A stretch of DNA of 54,991 bases from Lacticaseibacillus suibinensis (lineage in GTDB: Bacteria > Bacillota > Bacilli > Lactobacillales > Lactobacillaceae): NCBI RefSeq assembly GCF_003946175.1, contig NZ_RHOK01000018.1, positions 1 through 54,991 on the forward strand. The letters are read 5' to 3'. The notes under the pieces were generated by a model. It saw only the letters and a program-made list of their open reading frames with translations, did not search any database and had not been told where the DNA came from. This document shows, one piece after another, positions 25,390-36,939 of this stretch (position 1 is the stretch's first letter; every line of letters starts with the position of its first letter). Made by a program: the position numbers and the translations under genes.

Positions 25390-25779
25390 TTACACACGAC
25401 GACGCTTCGGAGGACGAGAACCGTTATGAGGCACTGGGGTCACATCGCGGATCGCGGTCACTTCAAGACCGGTTGCCTGGAGCGAACGAATCGCAGCTTC
25501 ACGACCGGAGCCTGGGCCCTTGACGGCAACTTCAACAGACTTCATGCCATGTTCCATGGATTCCTTAGCCGCCGCTTCAGCAGCCATTTGCGCAGCAAAT
25601 GGCGTGGACTTACGGGAGCCTTTGAAACCGAGGGCACCAGCAGAAGACCAAGCAATCGCGTTACCGCGAGGATCTGTGATCATGACCAACGTGTTGTTGA
25701 ACGTTGAGTGGATGTGCGCAACGCCACTTTCAATGTTCTTACGAACGCGGCGCTTGCGTGTGGTTTTTCTTACAGCCAT
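25390..25779 (-). CDS. rpsK: 30S ribosomal protein uS11
   Basis: 129 residues with [20 protein letters not shown] and [13 protein letters not shown]. Platform protein near the mRNA exit. Ends [14 protein letters not shown] as usual. It follows rpsM by 21 nt; rpsD is not in this operon, which is normal for Bacillota. Confidence 0.98.
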   Translation of the reverse strand: MAVRKTTRKRRVRKNIESGVAHIHSTFNNTLVMITDPRGNAIAWSSAGALGFKGSRKSTPFAAQMAAEAAAKESMEHGMKSVEVAVKGPGSGREAAIRSLQATGLEVTAIRDVTPVPHNGSRPPKRRRV

Positions 25780-25800
25780 CGATACTTACCTCCTTTTTAA

Positions 25801-26166
25801 TTATTTCTTCTTCCCGGCGATGGTAATCTTCTTACCTTTACGGGTCCGGGCGTTGTTCTTGGTGTTTTGACCACGAACAGGCAGACCGCGACGGTGACGC
25901 ATGCCACGGTATGAGCCGATTTCTTGAAGCCGCTTGATGTTCAGGCTAACTTCACGGCGCAGATCGCCTTCAACTTTAACGTTGTCGACGGCTGCACGGA
26001 TCTTGTCTTCCTGGTCGGGAGTCAAGTCTTCTTCGCGGACGTCTTCAGGAACGCCTGCTTCTTTCAGAATCTTCTTGGCGGTCGTGTTGCCGATCCCAAA
26101 AATGTAGGTCAGCGCAATGACGATTTGCTTACCACGTGGTAAGTCAACACCTGCGATACGAGCCAT
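25801..26166 (-). CDS. rpsM: 30S ribosomal protein uS13
   Basis: 121 residues, [19 protein letters not shown] start, and [20 protein letters not shown] with the basic tail that contacts P-site tRNA and the 50S head bridge. Follows rpmJ by 24 nt. Confidence 0.98.
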   Translation of the reverse strand: MARIAGVDLPRGKQIVIALTYIFGIGNTTAKKILKEAGVPEDVREEDLTPDQEDKIRAAVDNVKVEGDLRREVSLNIKRLQEIGSYRGMRHRRGLPVRGQNTKNNARTRKGKKITIAGKKK

Positions 26167-26190
26167 ATGATGACACCTCCTATTAGTGAA

Positions 26191-26310
26191 TTATGAACCT
26201 TGGCGTTGCTTGTGTTTCGGGTTAGCAGAGCAGATGATCATGACGCGGCCTTTGCGGCGGATGACCTTGCAATGCTCGCACATCTTTTTAACAGATGGAC
26301 GTACTTTCAT
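26191..26310 (-). CDS. rpmJ: 50S ribosomal protein bL36
   Basis: 39 residues, [20 protein letters not shown] to KHKQRQGS. The zinc ligands C11, C14, C27 and the following His are all present, so this is the zinc-binding (C+) form. It lies between infA and rpsM. Confidence 0.97.
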   Translation of the reverse strand: MKVRPSVKKMCEHCKVIRRKGRVMIICSANPKHKQRQGS

Positions 26311-26364
26311 GATTAGTAGCCTCCTCTTGGAAACGTGCTTGCAGAATGCATGCACTCTGGCAAA

Positions 26365-26583
26365 TTACTTGAAACGGTAAGTGATCCGGCCTTTGGTCAG
26401 ATCATATGGCGACAATTCTACAGTCACACGATCCCCAGGCAAAATGCGGATGTAGTGCATCCGAATCTTCCCTGACACATGCGCAAGAATCGTCGCGCCA
26501 TTTTCAAGCTCGACTTTGAACATCGCGTTCGGTAAAGTATCGACCACGGTGCCCTGAATTTCGATCACATCGTCTTTTGCCAC
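26365..26583 (-). CDS. infA: Translation initiation factor IF-1
   Basis: 72 residues, an OB-fold protein ([39 protein letters not shown]). Binds the A site of the 30S during initiation. It follows adk by 131 nt, a gap that holds an AT-rich patch but no clear promoter that I can assign. Confidence 0.98.
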   Translation of the reverse strand: MAKDDVIEIQGTVVDTLPNAMFKVELENGATILAHVSGKIRMHYIRILPGDRVTVELSPYDLTKGRITYRFK

Positions 26584-26714
26584 GAAATATATTCCTCCTA
26601 ATTGTTTGGATCACACGCGAAAACGTTGAAGCCACATCTGGCCTCAGCGCATACCGCGATATTGTAACATAATTCGACCACTTTGAAAACAGTCAGGCCG
26701 TGGCCAAAAGACGA

Positions 26715-27371
26715 TTACTGGGCGATCGTCTCCAGGATCTTTTTGATCTCGGCGAAAACCAGATCGATGTCTTGGTCGCCGTTGACGTTGAACAACAGGT
26801 GCCGCTGATCATAAAAATCAAGCAGCGGCGTGTTCATTTCGATGTTCACCTTCAACCGATTTTTCACGGTTTCAGGCTTGTCATCGTCACGCTGGAAGAA
26901 CTCGTGGTGACCACAACGATCACAGGTGTCAGCCACCTTGGTCGGGTTGTACAGCTTATGGTAGGTCGCGCCACAGTTTTTGCAAATGTAGCGGCCAGAT
27001 AAGCGTTCAACCAGGACATCCGGCTTAACGTCAATATTGATCACCGCGTCGATCGGCTTGGCCAATGTTTTGGTGATGGTTTCAAGTGCTTCAGCTTGTG
27101 CAATGGTCCGTGGGAACCCATCCAGCATGTAGCCTTCATCGGTATCCTTCTCACCAAGGCGGTCCTTGACGATGCCATCAACGACTTCATCAGGTACCAG
27201 TTGACCCTGGTCGATAAATGCTTTGGCTTGCTTGCCCATTTCGGTGCCAGCAGCCATCGCGGCGCGGAACATGTCCCCCGTACTGATGTGGGCAACGGGA
27301 TAGGCGTCCTCAATGCGTTCGGCCTGCGTCCCTTTACCTGCACCTGGAAGTCCCATTAAAATGAGATTCAC
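26715..27371 (-). CDS. adk: Adenylate kinase
   Basis: 218 residues. Converts AMP and ATP to two ADP. P-loop GLPGAGKGT at 7-15; the LID domain carries a zinc site (C130, C133, C150, C153), the Gram-positive form. Follows secY by 25 nt in the spc operon. Confidence 0.98.
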   Translation of the reverse strand: MNLILMGLPGAGKGTQAERIEDAYPVAHISTGDMFRAAMAAGTEMGKQAKAFIDQGQLVPDEVVDGIVKDRLGEKDTDEGYMLDGFPRTIAQAEALETITKTLAKPIDAVINIDVKPDVLVERLSGRYICKNCGATYHKLYNPTKVADTCDRCGHHEFFQRDDDKPETVKNRLKVNIEMNTPLLDFYDQRHLLFNVNGDQDIDLVFAEIKKILETIAQ

Positions 27372-27396
27372 GTTGCTTCCTCCTATTAATATGACA

Positions 27397-28710
27397 CTAG
27401 TCCTTCACGAGATCGTCGCGGATAAACCCGACGTATTCCCGCTTCATCAACAACCCATCCAACTGGCGGACCAGTTCAATCGCAGTCATGACCACGATGA
27501 GAAGACTTGTCCCGCCCAGACCGATTGATTGTGGCAGACCCCAAATGTTGGCTGCCAGCTGTGGCAGCAAGGCCACGAAGCCGAGGAACAAAGCCCCAAC
27601 TGTGGACAAGCGCATCAGCAGGCCAGAAAGATACTTTTCAGTTTCTTTCCCTGGCCAAACCCCAGGAATATAACTGCCTTGCTTGATCAAGTTTTCCTGT
27701 ACCTTTTCCGGGTTAACCTGGACGAAAGCATAGAAGAACGTGAACAAAACGATCAAGATTGTGTACAAGGCCGTCCCGGCTGGCTTTTGCATGTTGAAGA
27801 CGCTCGTCAAGGCGTTATACCAGCCGGCATCTTGAAACTTGTTCGCAAAAGCCATCAAAATGGTTTGCGGCGTGATGATGAAGGACGATGCGAAGATTAC
27901 CGGAATAACCCCGGCAACGTTAACCTTGAGCGGCAGGTAGGAATTGCTACCGGCTGCCGTCACGCGGCGTGTATATTGAATCGGAATCTTCCGGTTCGCT
28001 TGTTGGACCCAGGTAACAAACGTGATGACCAGCACCAAAATGATGGCCAATGCAACCAGGAACAGCACCCCTTGCCAGCGATCACTGGCATTGTTGTTGG
28101 CGATGTTGTCTTGCCACAGCTGCTGGATGCCGCTTGGGAGGCGGGCGATGATCCCGGCAAAGATGATCATGGACACGCCATTACCGATCCCTTTGTCAGT
28201 GATCTGTTCACCCATCCAAGTGAGCAACATCGTGCCACCGGTTAAGATAATGCCGATGACCACGTAAGTCTGGACGGTTGGGTTTTTCACCAACCCCAAC
28301 GCGGAAAGCTGCTGGAAGCCAGCAGTAATCCCGACGGCCTGGAAGAAACCGAGGAAGATGGTCAAATAGCGGGTGACTTGGTTCAGCTTGCGCCGACCAA
28401 CTTCACCTTGTTTGCTCCATTCAACGAATTTCGGCACAATGTCCATTTGCAATAACTGGACCACAATTTGTGCCGTAATGTACGGTGAGACCCCCATTGA
28501 GAAGATCGAATAGTTCGCTAATCCACCACCGCTGACGGTGTCCAGCAAGGAGATCAAGCCGGTCGAGCCGACCTGTGTCAACGCTTTGGCGTCGACCCCC
28601 GGTACTGCGATTTGCGCCCCTAGACGATAAACCAATAAAACGCCTAAAGTAAAAAGAATCTTGTTGCGGATGTCTTTGACTTTGAATGCGTTAACGAGGG
28701 TTTTCAGCAT
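27397..28710 (-). CDS. secY: Preprotein translocase subunit SecY
   Basis: 437 residues with ten predicted transmembrane helices, forming the protein-conducting channel with SecE and SecG. Typical blocks: [25 protein letters not shown] segment near residue 70, plug region, and [16 protein letters not shown]. Start shares one base with the rplO stop region (28710), so the genes are coupled. Confidence 0.97.
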   Translation of the reverse strand: MLKTLVNAFKVKDIRNKILFTLGVLLVYRLGAQIAVPGVDAKALTQVGSTGLISLLDTVSGGGLANYSIFSMGVSPYITAQIVVQLLQMDIVPKFVEWSKQGEVGRRKLNQVTRYLTIFLGFFQAVGITAGFQQLSALGLVKNPTVQTYVVIGIILTGGTMLLTWMGEQITDKGIGNGVSMIIFAGIIARLPSGIQQLWQDNIANNNASDRWQGVLFLVALAIILVLVITFVTWVQQANRKIPIQYTRRVTAAGSNSYLPLKVNVAGVIPVIFASSFIITPQTILMAFANKFQDAGWYNALTSVFNMQKPAGTALYTILIVLFTFFYAFVQVNPEKVQENLIKQGSYIPGVWPGKETEKYLSGLLMRLSTVGALFLGFVALLPQLAANIWGLPQSIGLGGTSLLIVVMTAIELVRQLDGLLMKREYVGFIRDDLVKD

Positions 28711-29150
28711 TACATCACCTCAAGCGAACCGCCTGCTGCTTCAACTGCGCTCTTAGCAGCTTCGGAAGCCTTGTTGACTTTAACGGTCAGCTTCTTGTCG
28801 AGCTTGCCGTTAGCAAGCAACTTGATGCCGTCCTTTTCGTTCTTAACCAAGCCGGATTCAACCAGCACGGTTGGCGTTACTTCGGTCCCATCATCGAACC
28901 GGTTCAGGTCTTGCACGTTGATCACGGCAAAGACTTTACGGTTGATGTTCTTGAACCCACGTTTTGGCATGCGCCGGAACAGTGGCATCTGGCCACCTTC
29001 GAACCCAAGCCGGGTCTTGCCGCCTTGGCGAGCTAATTGACCCTTCGTCCCTTTACCAGCCGTCTTACCTTGACCGCTGGAAGTTCCGCGGCCGAGTCGC
29101 TTACGGCTTGAGCGTGCACCGTCGTTAGGCTTTAATTCATGCAACTTCAT
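28710..29150 (-). CDS. rplO: 50S ribosomal protein uL15
   Basis: 146 residues. Gly- and Lys-rich start ([20 protein letters not shown]) and [16 protein letters not shown]. Late 50S assembly protein. Its end touches the secY start. Confidence 0.98.
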   Translation of the reverse strand: MKLHELKPNDGARSSRKRLGRGTSSGQGKTAGKGTKGQLARQGGKTRLGFEGGQMPLFRRMPKRGFKNINRKVFAVINVQDLNRFDDGTEVTPTVLVESGLVKNEKDGIKLLANGKLDKKLTVKVNKASEAAKSAVEAAGGSLEVM

Positions 29151-29180
29151 ACGTTAGGCACCTCCGTTTCTTTAGTGTTT

Positions 29181-29366
29181 TTAGTCCTTAACTTCCTCAA
29201 CGGAAACTAAGTGAGAAATCTGGAAAATCGCACCCCGAGTGGCTGCGTTGTCAGGCTTTACAACAGAGCTGTTCACCCGACCAAGACCGAGTTCCTTCAC
29301 AATTTTACGTTGCTTAGGCAACCGGTGAGCAGCACTGCGAGTCAGAGTAATTTTTAACTGAGCCAT
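29181..29366 (-). CDS. rpmD: 50S ribosomal protein uL30
   Basis: 61 residues ([20 protein letters not shown]), the short bacterial form. Between rpsE and rplO in conserved spc order. Confidence 0.97.
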   Translation of the reverse strand: MAQLKITLTRSAAHRLPKQRKIVKELGLGRVNSSVVKPDNAATRGAIFQISHLVSVEEVKD

Positions 29367-29377
29367 TATGTGCCCTC

Positions 29378-29887
29378 CTAGTCTTGTTCTTGTAAGTGAG
29401 AAACGGACACGCCGCGCAAGTCAGCAACTTCTTGAGCCGTCTTGAGCTGGGTCAAGCCGTCCATCGTTGCGCGAATCATGTTGATTGGGGTGTTACGGCC
29501 GAGTGACTTGGAGGTCACATCAGCGATCCCAGCCAGTTCCATAACGGCACGAACGGCGCCGCCGGCTGCGACCCCGGACCCTTCAACGGCTGGCTTAAGC
29601 AGAACTTCACCAGCGCCGAAGTGACCGATCACATCATGAGGGATCGTGGTGCCAACGATCGGCACTTCGATCAGGTTCTTCTTCGCGTCTTCAACCGCTT
29701 TGCGAATCGCTTCAGGCACTTCCTGCGCCTTACCGGTCCCAAAGCCGACGTGACCATGCTTGTCGCCGACGATCGCAATCGTTGCAAAACGCAGACGACG
29801 GCCACCTTTGACAACTTTGGTGACCCGGTTGATCGACACAACGCGGTCTTCCAAGTCTAGTTGGTTTGGATCAATGTATGATGCCAT
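29378..29887 (-). CDS. rpsE: 30S ribosomal protein uS5
   Basis: 169 residues. The [10 protein letters not shown] loop, the spectinomycin-binding region, looks wild type. [20 protein letters not shown] is typical. Follows rplR by 21 nt. Confidence 0.98.
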   Translation of the reverse strand: MASYIDPNQLDLEDRVVSINRVTKVVKGGRRLRFATIAIVGDKHGHVGFGTGKAQEVPEAIRKAVEDAKKNLIEVPIVGTTIPHDVIGHFGAGEVLLKPAVEGSGVAAGGAVRAVMELAGIADVTSKSLGRNTPINMIRATMDGLTQLKTAQEVADLRGVSVSHLQEQD

Positions 29888-29908
29888 GTGTTGGTTATCC
29901 TCCTTTGA

Positions 29909-30277
29909 TTAGAATTCAAGGCCGTTTTCACGTGCGGCTTCAGCTAAAGCTTGCACGCGACCATGATAGAGATAACCACCACGGTCAAAGACCACTACTT
30001 TGTGACCAGCAGCAACGGCACGCTTGGCTACCAATGCGCCAACTGCCTTTGCTTGCTCAGTCTTGTTGTCATCAGCAGAAACTTCTTTATCAAGAGTGGA
30101 GGCACTTGCTAGCGTCACACCCGCTACGTCATCAATTAATTGCGCGTAGATGTTTTTGTTAGAACGGAAAATGTTCAAGCGTGGGCGCTCGCTCGTACCA
30201 GAAATCTTACCCCGGACGCGCGCGTGACGCCGTTGCCGAGTTTTGTTTTTATCTGGCTTTGAAATCACAATGTTCAC
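29909..30277 (-). CDS. rplR: 50S ribosomal protein uL18
   Basis: 122 residues, binds 5S rRNA with uL5. [16 protein letters not shown] and [23 protein letters not shown] are standard. The annotated start gives [10 protein letters not shown]; a few residues upstream of ISKPDK are uncertain. Confidence 0.97.
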   Translation of the reverse strand: MNIVISKPDKNKTRQRRHARVRGKISGTSERPRLNIFRSNKNIYAQLIDDVAGVTLASASTLDKEVSADDNKTEQAKAVGALVAKRAVAAGHKVVVFDRGGYLYHGRVQALAEAARENGLEF

Positions 30278-30360
30278 TCCTTTAATAGACTGCGTTAACG
30301 GGCCTGATGAGGCCCAGATACAATTGCCGCAGCCAGTTACCTAGTTGCAGCTTAGTAAGA
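30278..30360 (-). other. Gap between rplF and rplR with a hairpin
   Basis: 83 nt, longer than most gaps in this operon. It contains GGGCC/GGCCC around a 6-nt loop, without a T run, about 50 nt after the rplF stop. No gene. Confidence 0.5.
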
Positions 30361-30891
30361 CTATTTACCAGTCTTACCTTCCTTACGCCGAACGTATTCG
30401 TCGACGTAACGAATCCCTTTACCTTTATAAGGTTCTGGGCTGCGGACCGCGCGGATCTCGGCAGCAAATTGGCCGACGACCTGCTTGGAAATGCCGCTGA
30501 CGTTGATTTCGGTGTTGCTTGGCACGTCAATCGAAACGCCTTTTGGTGCTTGCATCTCAACTGGGTGAGAGTAGCCGACGTTCAAGACCAGCTTTTCGCC
30601 TTGCTTTTGCGCACGGTAGCCGACCCCGACAAGCTTCAATTGCTTGACGTAGCCTTCGGTCACACCAACGACCATGTTGTTCAAGTTAGCGCGCATGGTA
30701 CCATGCAAAGCCTTGAACGAGTCATCTGGGCGGCTGAAAGAAATTTCAGTGCCTTCTTGCTTCATTTCGATCTCAGGGGCAAAAGCACGAGTCAATTCGC
30801 CCTTGGGGCCCTTAACGGTGATGTTGTCGCCATCCTTGGTGACGGTCACACCTGCAGGCACGGTGATTGTTTTATAACCAATACGACTCAC
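30361..30891 (-). CDS. rplF: 50S ribosomal protein uL6
   Basis: 176 residues, two similar domains; [15 protein letters not shown] start and the [20 protein letters not shown] end. Sits near the factor-binding centre. Follows rpsH by 27 nt. Confidence 0.98.
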   Translation of the reverse strand: MSRIGYKTITVPAGVTVTKDGDNITVKGPKGELTRAFAPEIEMKQEGTEISFSRPDDSFKALHGTMRANLNNMVVGVTEGYVKQLKLVGVGYRAQKQGEKLVLNVGYSHPVEMQAPKGVSIDVPSNTEINVSGISKQVVGQFAAEIRAVRSPEPYKGKGIRYVDEYVRRKEGKTGK

Positions 30892-30918
30892 AGTTGCACC
30901 TCCTTTTGTTTAAATTGA

Positions 30919-31317
30919 TTACCAGACGTAGGCGAGAACTTCGCCGCCGACGTTCTTGGCGCGTGCTTCTTTATCCGTGATGACACCTTCCGGAGTCGAC
31001 AGGATGGCAATGCCCAGGCCGTTCAAGACCTTCGGCACAGCATCTGCCTTCACGTAGGAGCGCAAGCCTGGCTTGGAAATGCGCTTCAAGCCGGCAATAA
31101 CGCGTTCGTTGTTCTTCCCGTATTTCAGGAACAGACGGATCACGCCTTGCTTGTCGTCTTCGATCACTTCATAGTCGCGAATGAAACCTTCGCGCTTGAG
31201 GATCTCGGAAATGTTGATTTTCATCTTTGATGCAGGTACGACCAGAGATTCGTGACGCACCATGTTGGCGTTACGAATGCGGGTCAAGTAATCTGCGATT
31301 GGATCGGTCAAGACCAT
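30919..31317 (-). CDS. rpsH: 30S ribosomal protein uS8
   Basis: 132 residues ([40 protein letters not shown]). A central-domain 16S binder; in some bacteria also the spc operon repressor, not shown here. Confidence 0.98.
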   Translation of the reverse strand: MVLTDPIADYLTRIRNANMVRHESLVVPASKMKINISEILKREGFIRDYEVIEDDKQGVIRLFLKYGKNNERVIAGLKRISKPGLRSYVKADAVPKVLNGLGIAILSTPEGVITDKEARAKNVGGEVLAYVW

Positions 31318-31347
31318 TGATTTAACCTCCTTTGACTGGGTTTCGAT

Positions 31348-31533
31348 TTACCAGCTAGCTTTGCGCATACCAGGAATTTGACCGGCATGAGCTAATTCAC
31401 GAAGGCAAATCCGGCAGAGTTTGAACTTACGGTAAACTGAATGTGGACGACCACAACGTTGGCAGCGTGTGTATTCTTGCACTGCGTACTTTGCAGGCCG
31501 ACTGTTTTTCACGATCATAGACTTCTTAGCCAA
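31348..31533 (-). CDS. rpsZ: 30S ribosomal protein uS14, zinc type
   Basis: 61 residues. The short, zinc-binding C+ form with C24, C27, C40 and C43. Located between rplE and rpsH in the spc operon. A longer zinc-free paralogue may exist elsewhere, as in many Bacillota. Confidence 0.97.
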   Translation of the reverse strand: MAKKSMIVKNSRPAKYAVQEYTRCQRCGRPHSVYRKFKLCRICLRELAHAGQIPGMRKASW

Positions 31534-31545
31534 GTGTGACCCTCC

Positions 31546-32088
31546 TTATTTTGCGAAAGGCATGCCGAGTTGACTGAGCAACTCGCGCCCTTCTTCATCC
31601 GTGTTAGCAGTGGTGACAATAACAATGTCCAAACCGCGTACGCGGTTAACCTTGTCATAATCGATTTCTGGGAAGATAACCTGTTCCTTAAGGCCCAAGG
31701 TGTAGTTGCCTCGGCCATCGAAGGACTTCGCAGAAATACCGTGGAAGTCACGCACCCGCGGCAAGGAGACGTTGATCAGCTTGTCCAGGAAGTCATACAT
31801 GCGTTCGCCGCGCAAGGTCACCTTGGCGCCGATGGACATGCCTTCACGCAGGCGGAAGTTCGCGATACTCTTCTTGGCCTTGGTGATCAGTGGCTGCTGA
31901 CCAGCAATCAATGCCAATTCAGCAACGGCTTCGTCCAGGTTCTTGGCGTTTTGCGTTGCATCACCGACACCCATGTTCAGCACGATTTTTTCAACGTGTG
32001 GGGTCTGCATGGTGCTCTTGTAGTCAAACTTCTTAACCATCGCTGGCGCGATTTCTTTGTTAAAACGTTCTTGTAAACGATTAGCCAT
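31546..32088 (-). CDS. rplE: 50S ribosomal protein uL5
   Basis: 180 residues; contacts 5S rRNA and P-site t[19 protein letters not shown] and [20 protein letters not shown] are typical. Ends 12 nt before rpsZ. Confidence 0.98.
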   Translation of the reverse strand: MANRLQERFNKEIAPAMVKKFDYKSTMQTPHVEKIVLNMGVGDATQNAKNLDEAVAELALIAGQQPLITKAKKSIANFRLREGMSIGAKVTLRGERMYDFLDKLINVSLPRVRDFHGISAKSFDGRGNYTLGLKEQVIFPEIDYDKVNRVRGLDIVIVTTANTDEEGRELLSQLGMPFAK

Positions 32089-32094
32089 CTGGAA

Positions 32095-32436
32095 TTAGTC
32101 CTCCTTTCCGTCGGTTTTTGGTGCCGCTGCGGTTAATTCTTTGCCGGACTTTTTGGCAATGCGAATCTTCTTGCCATCTTTGATCTCGGCGCCGACGCGC
32201 GTTGGCTTGTTGGTTTCTGGATCCAGCAGCATTACGTTAGAAACGGCAATGGCTGCTTCTTTGTCGACAACGCCACCTTGTGGGTAGTCGTTATTCGGCT
32301 TTTGGTGTTTCTTGATCATGTTGACGCCTTCGACAATAACCTTGTCTGCCTTAAGCAAGACCTTGGTTACTGTGCCTTCTTTGCCGGCGTCTTTACCACG
32401 CATGACCCGAACCTTATCACCAGTTTTGATTTTCAT
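32095..32436 (-). CDS. rplX: 50S ribosomal protein uL24
   Basis: 113 residues with an N-terminal KOW motif ([20 protein letters not shown]). Assembly initiator at the 5' end of 23S. The tail ([11 protein letters not shown]) is slightly longer than in short homologues. Confidence 0.97.
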   Translation of the reverse strand: MKIKTGDKVRVMRGKDAGKEGTVTKVLLKADKVIVEGVNMIKKHQKPNNDYPQGGVVDKEAAIAVSNVMLLDPETNKPTRVGAEIKDGKKIRIAKKSGKELTAAAPKTDGKED

Positions 32437-32462
32437 GTCGCACCTCCTATTTGGTCAGAATG

Positions 32463-32831
32463 TTAAAGGACTTCAGGCGCTAAGGAAACGATCTTCATGA
32501 AATCGCCGTCACGCAGTTCGCGTGCGACTGGTCCAAAGATACGAGTCCCCCGAGGGCTCTTGTCTGCGTTGATGATGACTGCAGCGTTCTCGTCAAACTT
32601 GATGTATGAACCATCAGTACGGCGAGCACCAGACTTCGTGCGCACGATAACAGCCTTAACGACTTCATGTGCCTTGACAACGCCACCTGGTGTAGCCTGT
32701 TTGACAGTTGCCACAACGATGTCACCGATGTTACCAGTCTTACGGTATGAACCGCCAAGGACTTTGATCACCAGGAGCTCGCGGGCACCAGAGTTGTCTG
32801 CTACTTTAAGACGACTTTCTTGTTGAATCAC
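32463..32831 (-). CDS. rplN: 50S ribosomal protein uL14
   Basis: 122 residues, [20 protein letters not shown] start and [20 protein letters not shown] end. Intersubunit bridge protein. Confidence 0.98.
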   Translation of the reverse strand: MIQQESRLKVADNSGARELLVIKVLGGSYRKTGNIGDIVVATVKQATPGGVVKAHEVVKAVIVRTKSGARRTDGSYIKFDENAAVIINADKSPRGTRIFGPVARELRDGDFMKIVSLAPEVL

Positions 32832-32861
32832 GGGTTGGTCCTCCTTTCACACGTATTTGGA

Positions 32862-33125
32862 TTAAATACGAACTGCCTTTTCGACAACGTTCAATAAACG
32901 GAAACGCTTGTTGCGAGACATTGGACGAGTTTCCATGATCTGAACAAGATCGCCGACTTTAGCAACGTTGTCTTCGTCATGTGCGTAGAACTTCTTCGAG
33001 TACTTCACACGCTTGCCGTAGACGGGGTGCGTCTTTGTCGTGTTGATTTCGACGGTAATGGTCTTATCCATTTTGTCTGAAACGACGCGACCTTGATAAA
33101 CTTTACGAGAATTACGTTCTTCCAA
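32862..33125 (-). CDS. rpsQ: 30S ribosomal protein uS17
   Basis: 87 residues, OB-fold ([20 protein letters not shown]). Early 16S 5'-domain binder. Follows rpmC by 20 nt. Confidence 0.98.
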   Translation of the reverse strand: MEERNSRKVYQGRVVSDKMDKTITVEINTTKTHPVYGKRVKYSKKFYAHDEDNVAKVGDLVQIMETRPMSRNKRFRLLNVVEKAVRI

Positions 33126-33145
33126 GGTGATTGTCTCCTTTCCGC

Positions 33146-33340
33146 TTATTTATTGAGCGCTTGCTGCCGAAGGACCGTTTTGATCCGTGCGATGTTCTTC
33201 CGCACTTGCTTCAAGCGAGCAGTGTTTTCCATTTGGCCAGTAGCTTGTTGGAAGCGCAGGTTGAAGAGCTCTTCCTTGTACTGCTTTTCTTTGTCGAGCA
33301 TTTCCTCTGTGGTTAATGCTGAAATATCCTTAGCCTTCAT
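33146..33340 (-). CDS. rpmC: 50S ribosomal protein uL29
   Basis: 64 residues from the ATG at 33340 ([15 protein letters not shown]), chosen for its spacing from AGGTGAG; a GTG twelve bases upstream is possible. The gene overlaps the rplP end by 11 nt. Sits at the exit tunnel, near the SRP and trigger-factor dock. Confidence 0.96.
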   Translation of the reverse strand: MKAKDISALTTEEMLDKEKQYKEELFNLRFQQATGQMENTARLKQVRKNIARIKTVLRQQALNK

Positions 33341-33764
33341 TAGATTGCTCACCTACTTCCTCGCGAGTCACGATCTTGGTGCGGACAGGGAGTTTGTTGG
33401 ACGCAAGGCGCAAAGCTTCGCGTGCAACTGCTTCCGGAACGCCGCCGACTTCAAACATCACTTTTTCGCGTTTAACAACTGCGACCCAGCCGGATGGTGC
33501 ACCTTTCCCGTTACCCATCCGGACGCCGACGCCCTTAGATGTGTAAGACTTTTGAGGGAAAATGCGGATCCAAACTTTCCCGCCACGCTTCATGTAACGC
33601 GTCATGGCAATACGAGCCGCTTCAATCTGACGGTTAGAGATCCAGTGTGATTCCAAGGCTTGCAGCCCGAATTCACCGAAGGAAACTTCCTTGCCGCCCT
33701 TGGCTGCGCCGCGCATCTTCCCACGGAATTCGCGACGGTGCTTTACACGCTTAGGTACTAACAT
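33330..33764 (-). CDS. rplP: 50S ribosomal protein uL16
   Basis: 144 residues ([39 protein letters not shown]). Late assembly protein near the A site. Starts 3 nt after rpsC. Confidence 0.98.
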   Translation of the reverse strand: MLVPKRVKHRREFRGKMRGAAKGGKEVSFGEFGLQALESHWISNRQIEAARIAMTRYMKRGGKVWIRIFPQKSYTSKGVGVRMGNGKGAPSGWVAVVKREKVMFEVGGVPEAVAREALRLASNKLPVRTKIVTREEVGEQSNEG

Positions 33765-33767
33765 GGA

Positions 33768-34430
33768 TTATTTCCCTCCTTTCGCATTCTGACGATTTGG
33801 CTTGTCAGGCAAAACTTCACCGCGGTAGATCCAGGTCTTGATCCCGATCTGACCGTAAGTAGTCCGAGCTTCTTCCCATGCGTAGTCGATATCGGCCCGC
33901 AAGGTGTGCAAAGGCACGGTGCCTTCAGCATAGTGTTCACGACGCGCAATGTCGGCACCGTTCAAACGGCCAGCCGCCTGGGTCTTGATCCCCTTGGCAC
34001 CAGCGCGCATGCTACGCTGCATGGCTTGCTTCATCGCGCGGCGGAAAGCCACACGTTGTTCAAGCTGCTGGGCGATGCTTTCGCCGACCAGCTTAGCGTC
34101 GAGATCAGGCTTCTTGATTTCCACGATGTTGATGTGGACTTTGCGGCCTGTCAGGTCGTTCAATTCCTTACGCAAGCTTTCAACTTGGACGCCACCTTTA
34201 CCGATGACCATACCAGGTTTTGCGGTGTGGATGGAGATGTTCACGCGGTTTGCGGCCCGTTCGATCTCAATGGTCGAAACAGATGCGTCCGCGAGCTTCT
34301 TGTTGATGAATTTACGGATTTCAATGTCTTCGTGAAGGTAGCTTGCAAAGTCTTTTTCAGCGTACCATTTGGATTCCCAGTCACGGATGACGCCAACACG
34401 GAAACCGATTGGATTGATTTTCTGACCCAC
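33768..34430 (-). CDS. rpsC: 30S ribosomal protein uS3
   Basis: 220 residues with a KH domain ([19 protein letters not shown]). Lines the mRNA entry and helicase site. Three nt separate it from rplV and rplP. Confidence 0.98.
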   Translation of the reverse strand: MGQKINPIGFRVGVIRDWESKWYAEKDFASYLHEDIEIRKFINKKLADASVSTIEIERAANRVNISIHTAKPGMVIGKGGVQVESLRKELNDLTGRKVHINIVEIKKPDLDAKLVGESIAQQLEQRVAFRRAMKQAMQRSMRAGAKGIKTQAAGRLNGADIARREHYAEGTVPLHTLRADIDYAWEEARTTYGQIGIKTWIYRGEVLPDKPNRQNAKGGK

Positions 34431-34433
34431 GCT

Positions 34434-34796
34434 TTATCCCTCCTTTGTTTCTTTCTCAGCGACCGTCACGGTGATGTGTGAGGTGCGCTTGTTGATTGGT
34501 GATGCAGAACCCTTAGCACGCGGACGGAACCGCTTCAAGGTTGGGCCTTCGTTAACGAACGCTTCCTTGACGTAAAGGTTTTGGGCATCTAAGTCAAAGT
34601 TATGTTCTGCGTTTGCAATAGCAGACTTCAGAACTTTTTCAATGATTGGAGAACCCGCGCGTGGCGTGAAGTCCAAGATTGCTAATGCTTCTGCGACTTC
34701 GCGGCCGCGGATCAAGTCGATTACCAGACGCGCTTTGCGAGCAGTAATCCGAACTGTTTTTGCCGTCGCTGTTGCAGACGTAATTTCTTCAGCCAT
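34434..34796 (-). CDS. rplV: 50S ribosomal protein uL22
   Basis: 120 residues ([20 protein letters not shown]; the tunnel loop region with [18 protein letters not shown]). Lines the peptide tunnel next to the macrolide site; no insertion or deletion is evident in the loop. Confidence 0.98.
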   Translation of the reverse strand: MAEEITSATATAKTVRITARKARLVIDLIRGREVAEALAILDFTPRAGSPIIEKVLKSAIANAEHNFDLDAQNLYVKEAFVNEGPTLKRFRPRAKGSASPINKRTSHITVTVAEKETKEG

Positions 34797-34814
34797 GAAT
34801 TATATGCTCCTTTC

Positions 34815-35096
34815 TTAGCGTGCTGCTGACTTTTTGTCGTCCTTGGCGTGACCCCGGAAGGTCCGTGTCGGAACGAATTCACCAAGCTTGTGGCCGACCA
34901 TATCTTCAGAAATGAAAACTGGGACATGCTTGCGGCCATCGTATACGGCGATGGTGTAACCAATGAAACTAGGGAAAATGGTAGAACGACGAGACCATGT
35001 CTTGATGACGGTCTTCTTTTCGCTGTCAGCCTGAGCATCGATTTTCTTCATCAGATGAGCATCGGCGAAAGGTCCTTTTTTAAGACTGCGACCCAT
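34815..35096 (-). CDS. rpsS: 30S ribosomal protein uS19
   Basis: 93 residues ([40 protein letters not shown]). Head protein that contacts A-site tRNA with uS13. Confidence 0.98.
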   Translation of the reverse strand: MGRSLKKGPFADAHLMKKIDAQADSEKKTVIKTWSRRSTIFPSFIGYTIAVYDGRKHVPVFISEDMVGHKLGEFVPTRTFRGHAKDDKKSAAR

Positions 35097-35135
35097 TGTG
35101 TGACCTCCTTTATACGGTGTAATTCAATGGTGAGT

Positions 35136-35975
35136 TTACTTGTTCTTACGGTGACGGACGATGAACTTCTCGGACTTAGCCTTGTGATCACGCGTCTTCT
35201 TACCCAAGGTCTTCTTACCCCATGGTGAAAGAGGTGATGGACGACCGATTGGGGCTTTACCTTCACCACCACCATGCGGGTGATCGTTAGGGTTCATGAC
35301 TGACCCACGGACGGTTGAACGGAAGCCCAACCAGCGCTTGCGGCCAGCCTTACCAATGCTGATCAGTTCGTGTTGTTCATTGCCGACGGCACCAATCGTG
35401 GCGCGGTTAACCGAAAGGATCATGCGCACTTCACCGGAAGCCAGACGGACGGTAACGTATTTGCCATCGTCGTTTTTACCCAGCAGCTGAGCAGAAGCAC
35501 CGGCAGAGCGAGCCAGCTGGCCGCCTTTACCAGGCTTGAGTTCGATGTTGTGGATGGTGGTCCCATCAGGAATGTTCTTCAGTGGCATTGCATTGCCGGG
35601 CTTGATGTCGACACTATCGCCAGAAACGATCTTGTCGCCAACGTTCAGACCCTTAGGTGCCAAGATGTAACTCTTAACCCCATCTTCATAGTGAAGCAGT
35701 GCAATGTTAGCCGTGCGGTTAGGATCGTATTCGATGGCCTTAACCGTTGCGACCACGTCGTCTTTTTGACGCTTGAAGTCGATGGTGCGGTAGAACTGCT
35801 TGTGGCCACCGCCGCGGTGACGCACAGTGATGTGACCTTGTGCATTACGGCCAGCAGTGTGGCTTTGACTTTCAAGGAGCGTCTTTTCCGGCTTGGTCTT
35901 GGTGATTTCAGCGAAATCCGAACCAGACATGTTCCGCCGGCCGTTTGACGTTGGTTTGTATTTAATAATGCCCAC
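35136..35975 (-). CDS. rplB: 50S ribosomal protein uL2
   Basis: 279 residues. The C-terminal segment [20 protein letters not shown], needed for peptidyl transfer, is intact. Follows rplW by 31 nt. Confidence 0.98.
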   Translation of the reverse strand: MGIIKYKPTSNGRRNMSGSDFAEITKTKPEKTLLESQSHTAGRNAQGHITVRHRGGGHKQFYRTIDFKRQKDDVVATVKAIEYDPNRTANIALLHYEDGVKSYILAPKGLNVGDKIVSGDSVDIKPGNAMPLKNIPDGTTIHNIELKPGKGGQLARSAGASAQLLGKNDDGKYVTVRLASGEVRMILSVNRATIGAVGNEQHELISIGKAGRKRWLGFRSTVRGSVMNPNDHPHGGGEGKAPIGRPSPLSPWGKKTLGKKTRDHKAKSEKFIVRHRKNK

Positions 35976-36006
35976 GCTTGTTTCCTCCTATCTGAAAATT
36001 TTGAAG

Positions 36007-36294
36007 CTAGTCTTCAAAAATCTTGATTTCGTTTGAATCGGCGGTCAAAGTAACGATGGCCTTCCGGCGCTTGCGGGTGTAGCCCACGTAGTTACCTTGG
36101 CGCTTCTTTTTGCCGCGAACGTTGGCAATGTTGACCTTAGCGACCTTCACGTCGAAGATTTCCTCAACGGCGCGACGGACAGCGGTCTTTTCGGCATCAC
36201 GAGCAACTTCGAAGGTGTACTTCTTGTTGTCCATGTCAGCCATTGATTGCTCGGTCACGATCGGGCGTAAAATGATGTCGCGTGCTGCTGCCAT
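36007..36294 (-). CDS. rplW: 50S ribosomal protein uL23
   Basis: 95 residues ([20 protein letters not shown]). Exit-tunnel dock for trigger factor and SRP. Its start shares a base with the rplD stop. Confidence 0.97.
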   Translation of the reverse strand: MAAARDIILRPIVTEQSMADMDNKKYTFEVARDAEKTAVRRAVEEIFDVKVAKVNIANVRGKKKRQGNYVGYTRKRRKAIVTLTADSNEIKIFED

Positions 36295-36917
36295 TATGCG
36301 AGCACCTCCTCAATCTTTTGAAGCGCAGATTGGGTCAAGATCAGTTTGTTGTAGTTCACAACATCCAATACGTTGATGCCATCTGCGACGATCGTCTTGA
36401 CATTCGGCAGGTTGCGGGCAGCCAAAGCTGCGTTGTCATTGCCGTCTTCAAGGACGATCAAGGCCTTTTCTTCAATCTTCAAGGAAGCCAGCGCAGCTGC
36501 AAAGTCCTTGGTCTTAGGTTGGTCAAAGCTCAAAGCGTCGACCACAACTAATTCCTTGTCCAGCACTTTTTGAGAAAGCGCTGATTTGATTGCTAAGCGG
36601 CTAACCTTCTTGTTGATCCGGTAGCTGTAGGAACGAGGTGTTGGGCCAAAGACCACACCACCGCCGCGCCATTGTGGGCTACGGATGGAGCCTTGGCGGG
36701 CACGACCAGTACCCTTTTGGCGCCATGGCTTCTTACCGCCGCCAGAAACGGCGGAACGGTTCTTAACGGCGTGAGTACCTTGACGAAGGGAAGCGCGTTG
36801 CATCAGCACTGCGTCAAACACGGCGTTATCGTTGGGTTCGATTGCCCAGATTGCATCGTTCAGATCAACGGTGCCATTTTCTGTGCCATCTTGCTTGAAT
36901 AAAGTAACGTTTGCCAT
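36294..36917 (-). CDS. rplD: 50S ribosomal protein uL4
   Basis: 207 residues with the tunnel loop [20 protein letters not shown] wild type at the macrolide-relevant positions. In proteobacteria it represses the S10 operon; no such leader is evident here. Confidence 0.98.
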   Translation of the reverse strand: MANVTLFKQDGTENGTVDLNDAIWAIEPNDNAVFDAVLMQRASLRQGTHAVKNRSAVSGGGKKPWRQKGTGRARQGSIRSPQWRGGGVVFGPTPRSYSYRINKKVSRLAIKSALSQKVLDKELVVVDALSFDQPKTKDFAAALASLKIEEKALIVLEDGNDNAALAARNLPNVKTIVADGINVLDVVNYNKLILTQSALQKIEEVLA

Positions 36918-36939
36918 TAGTTAATGTCCTCCCTTCGTG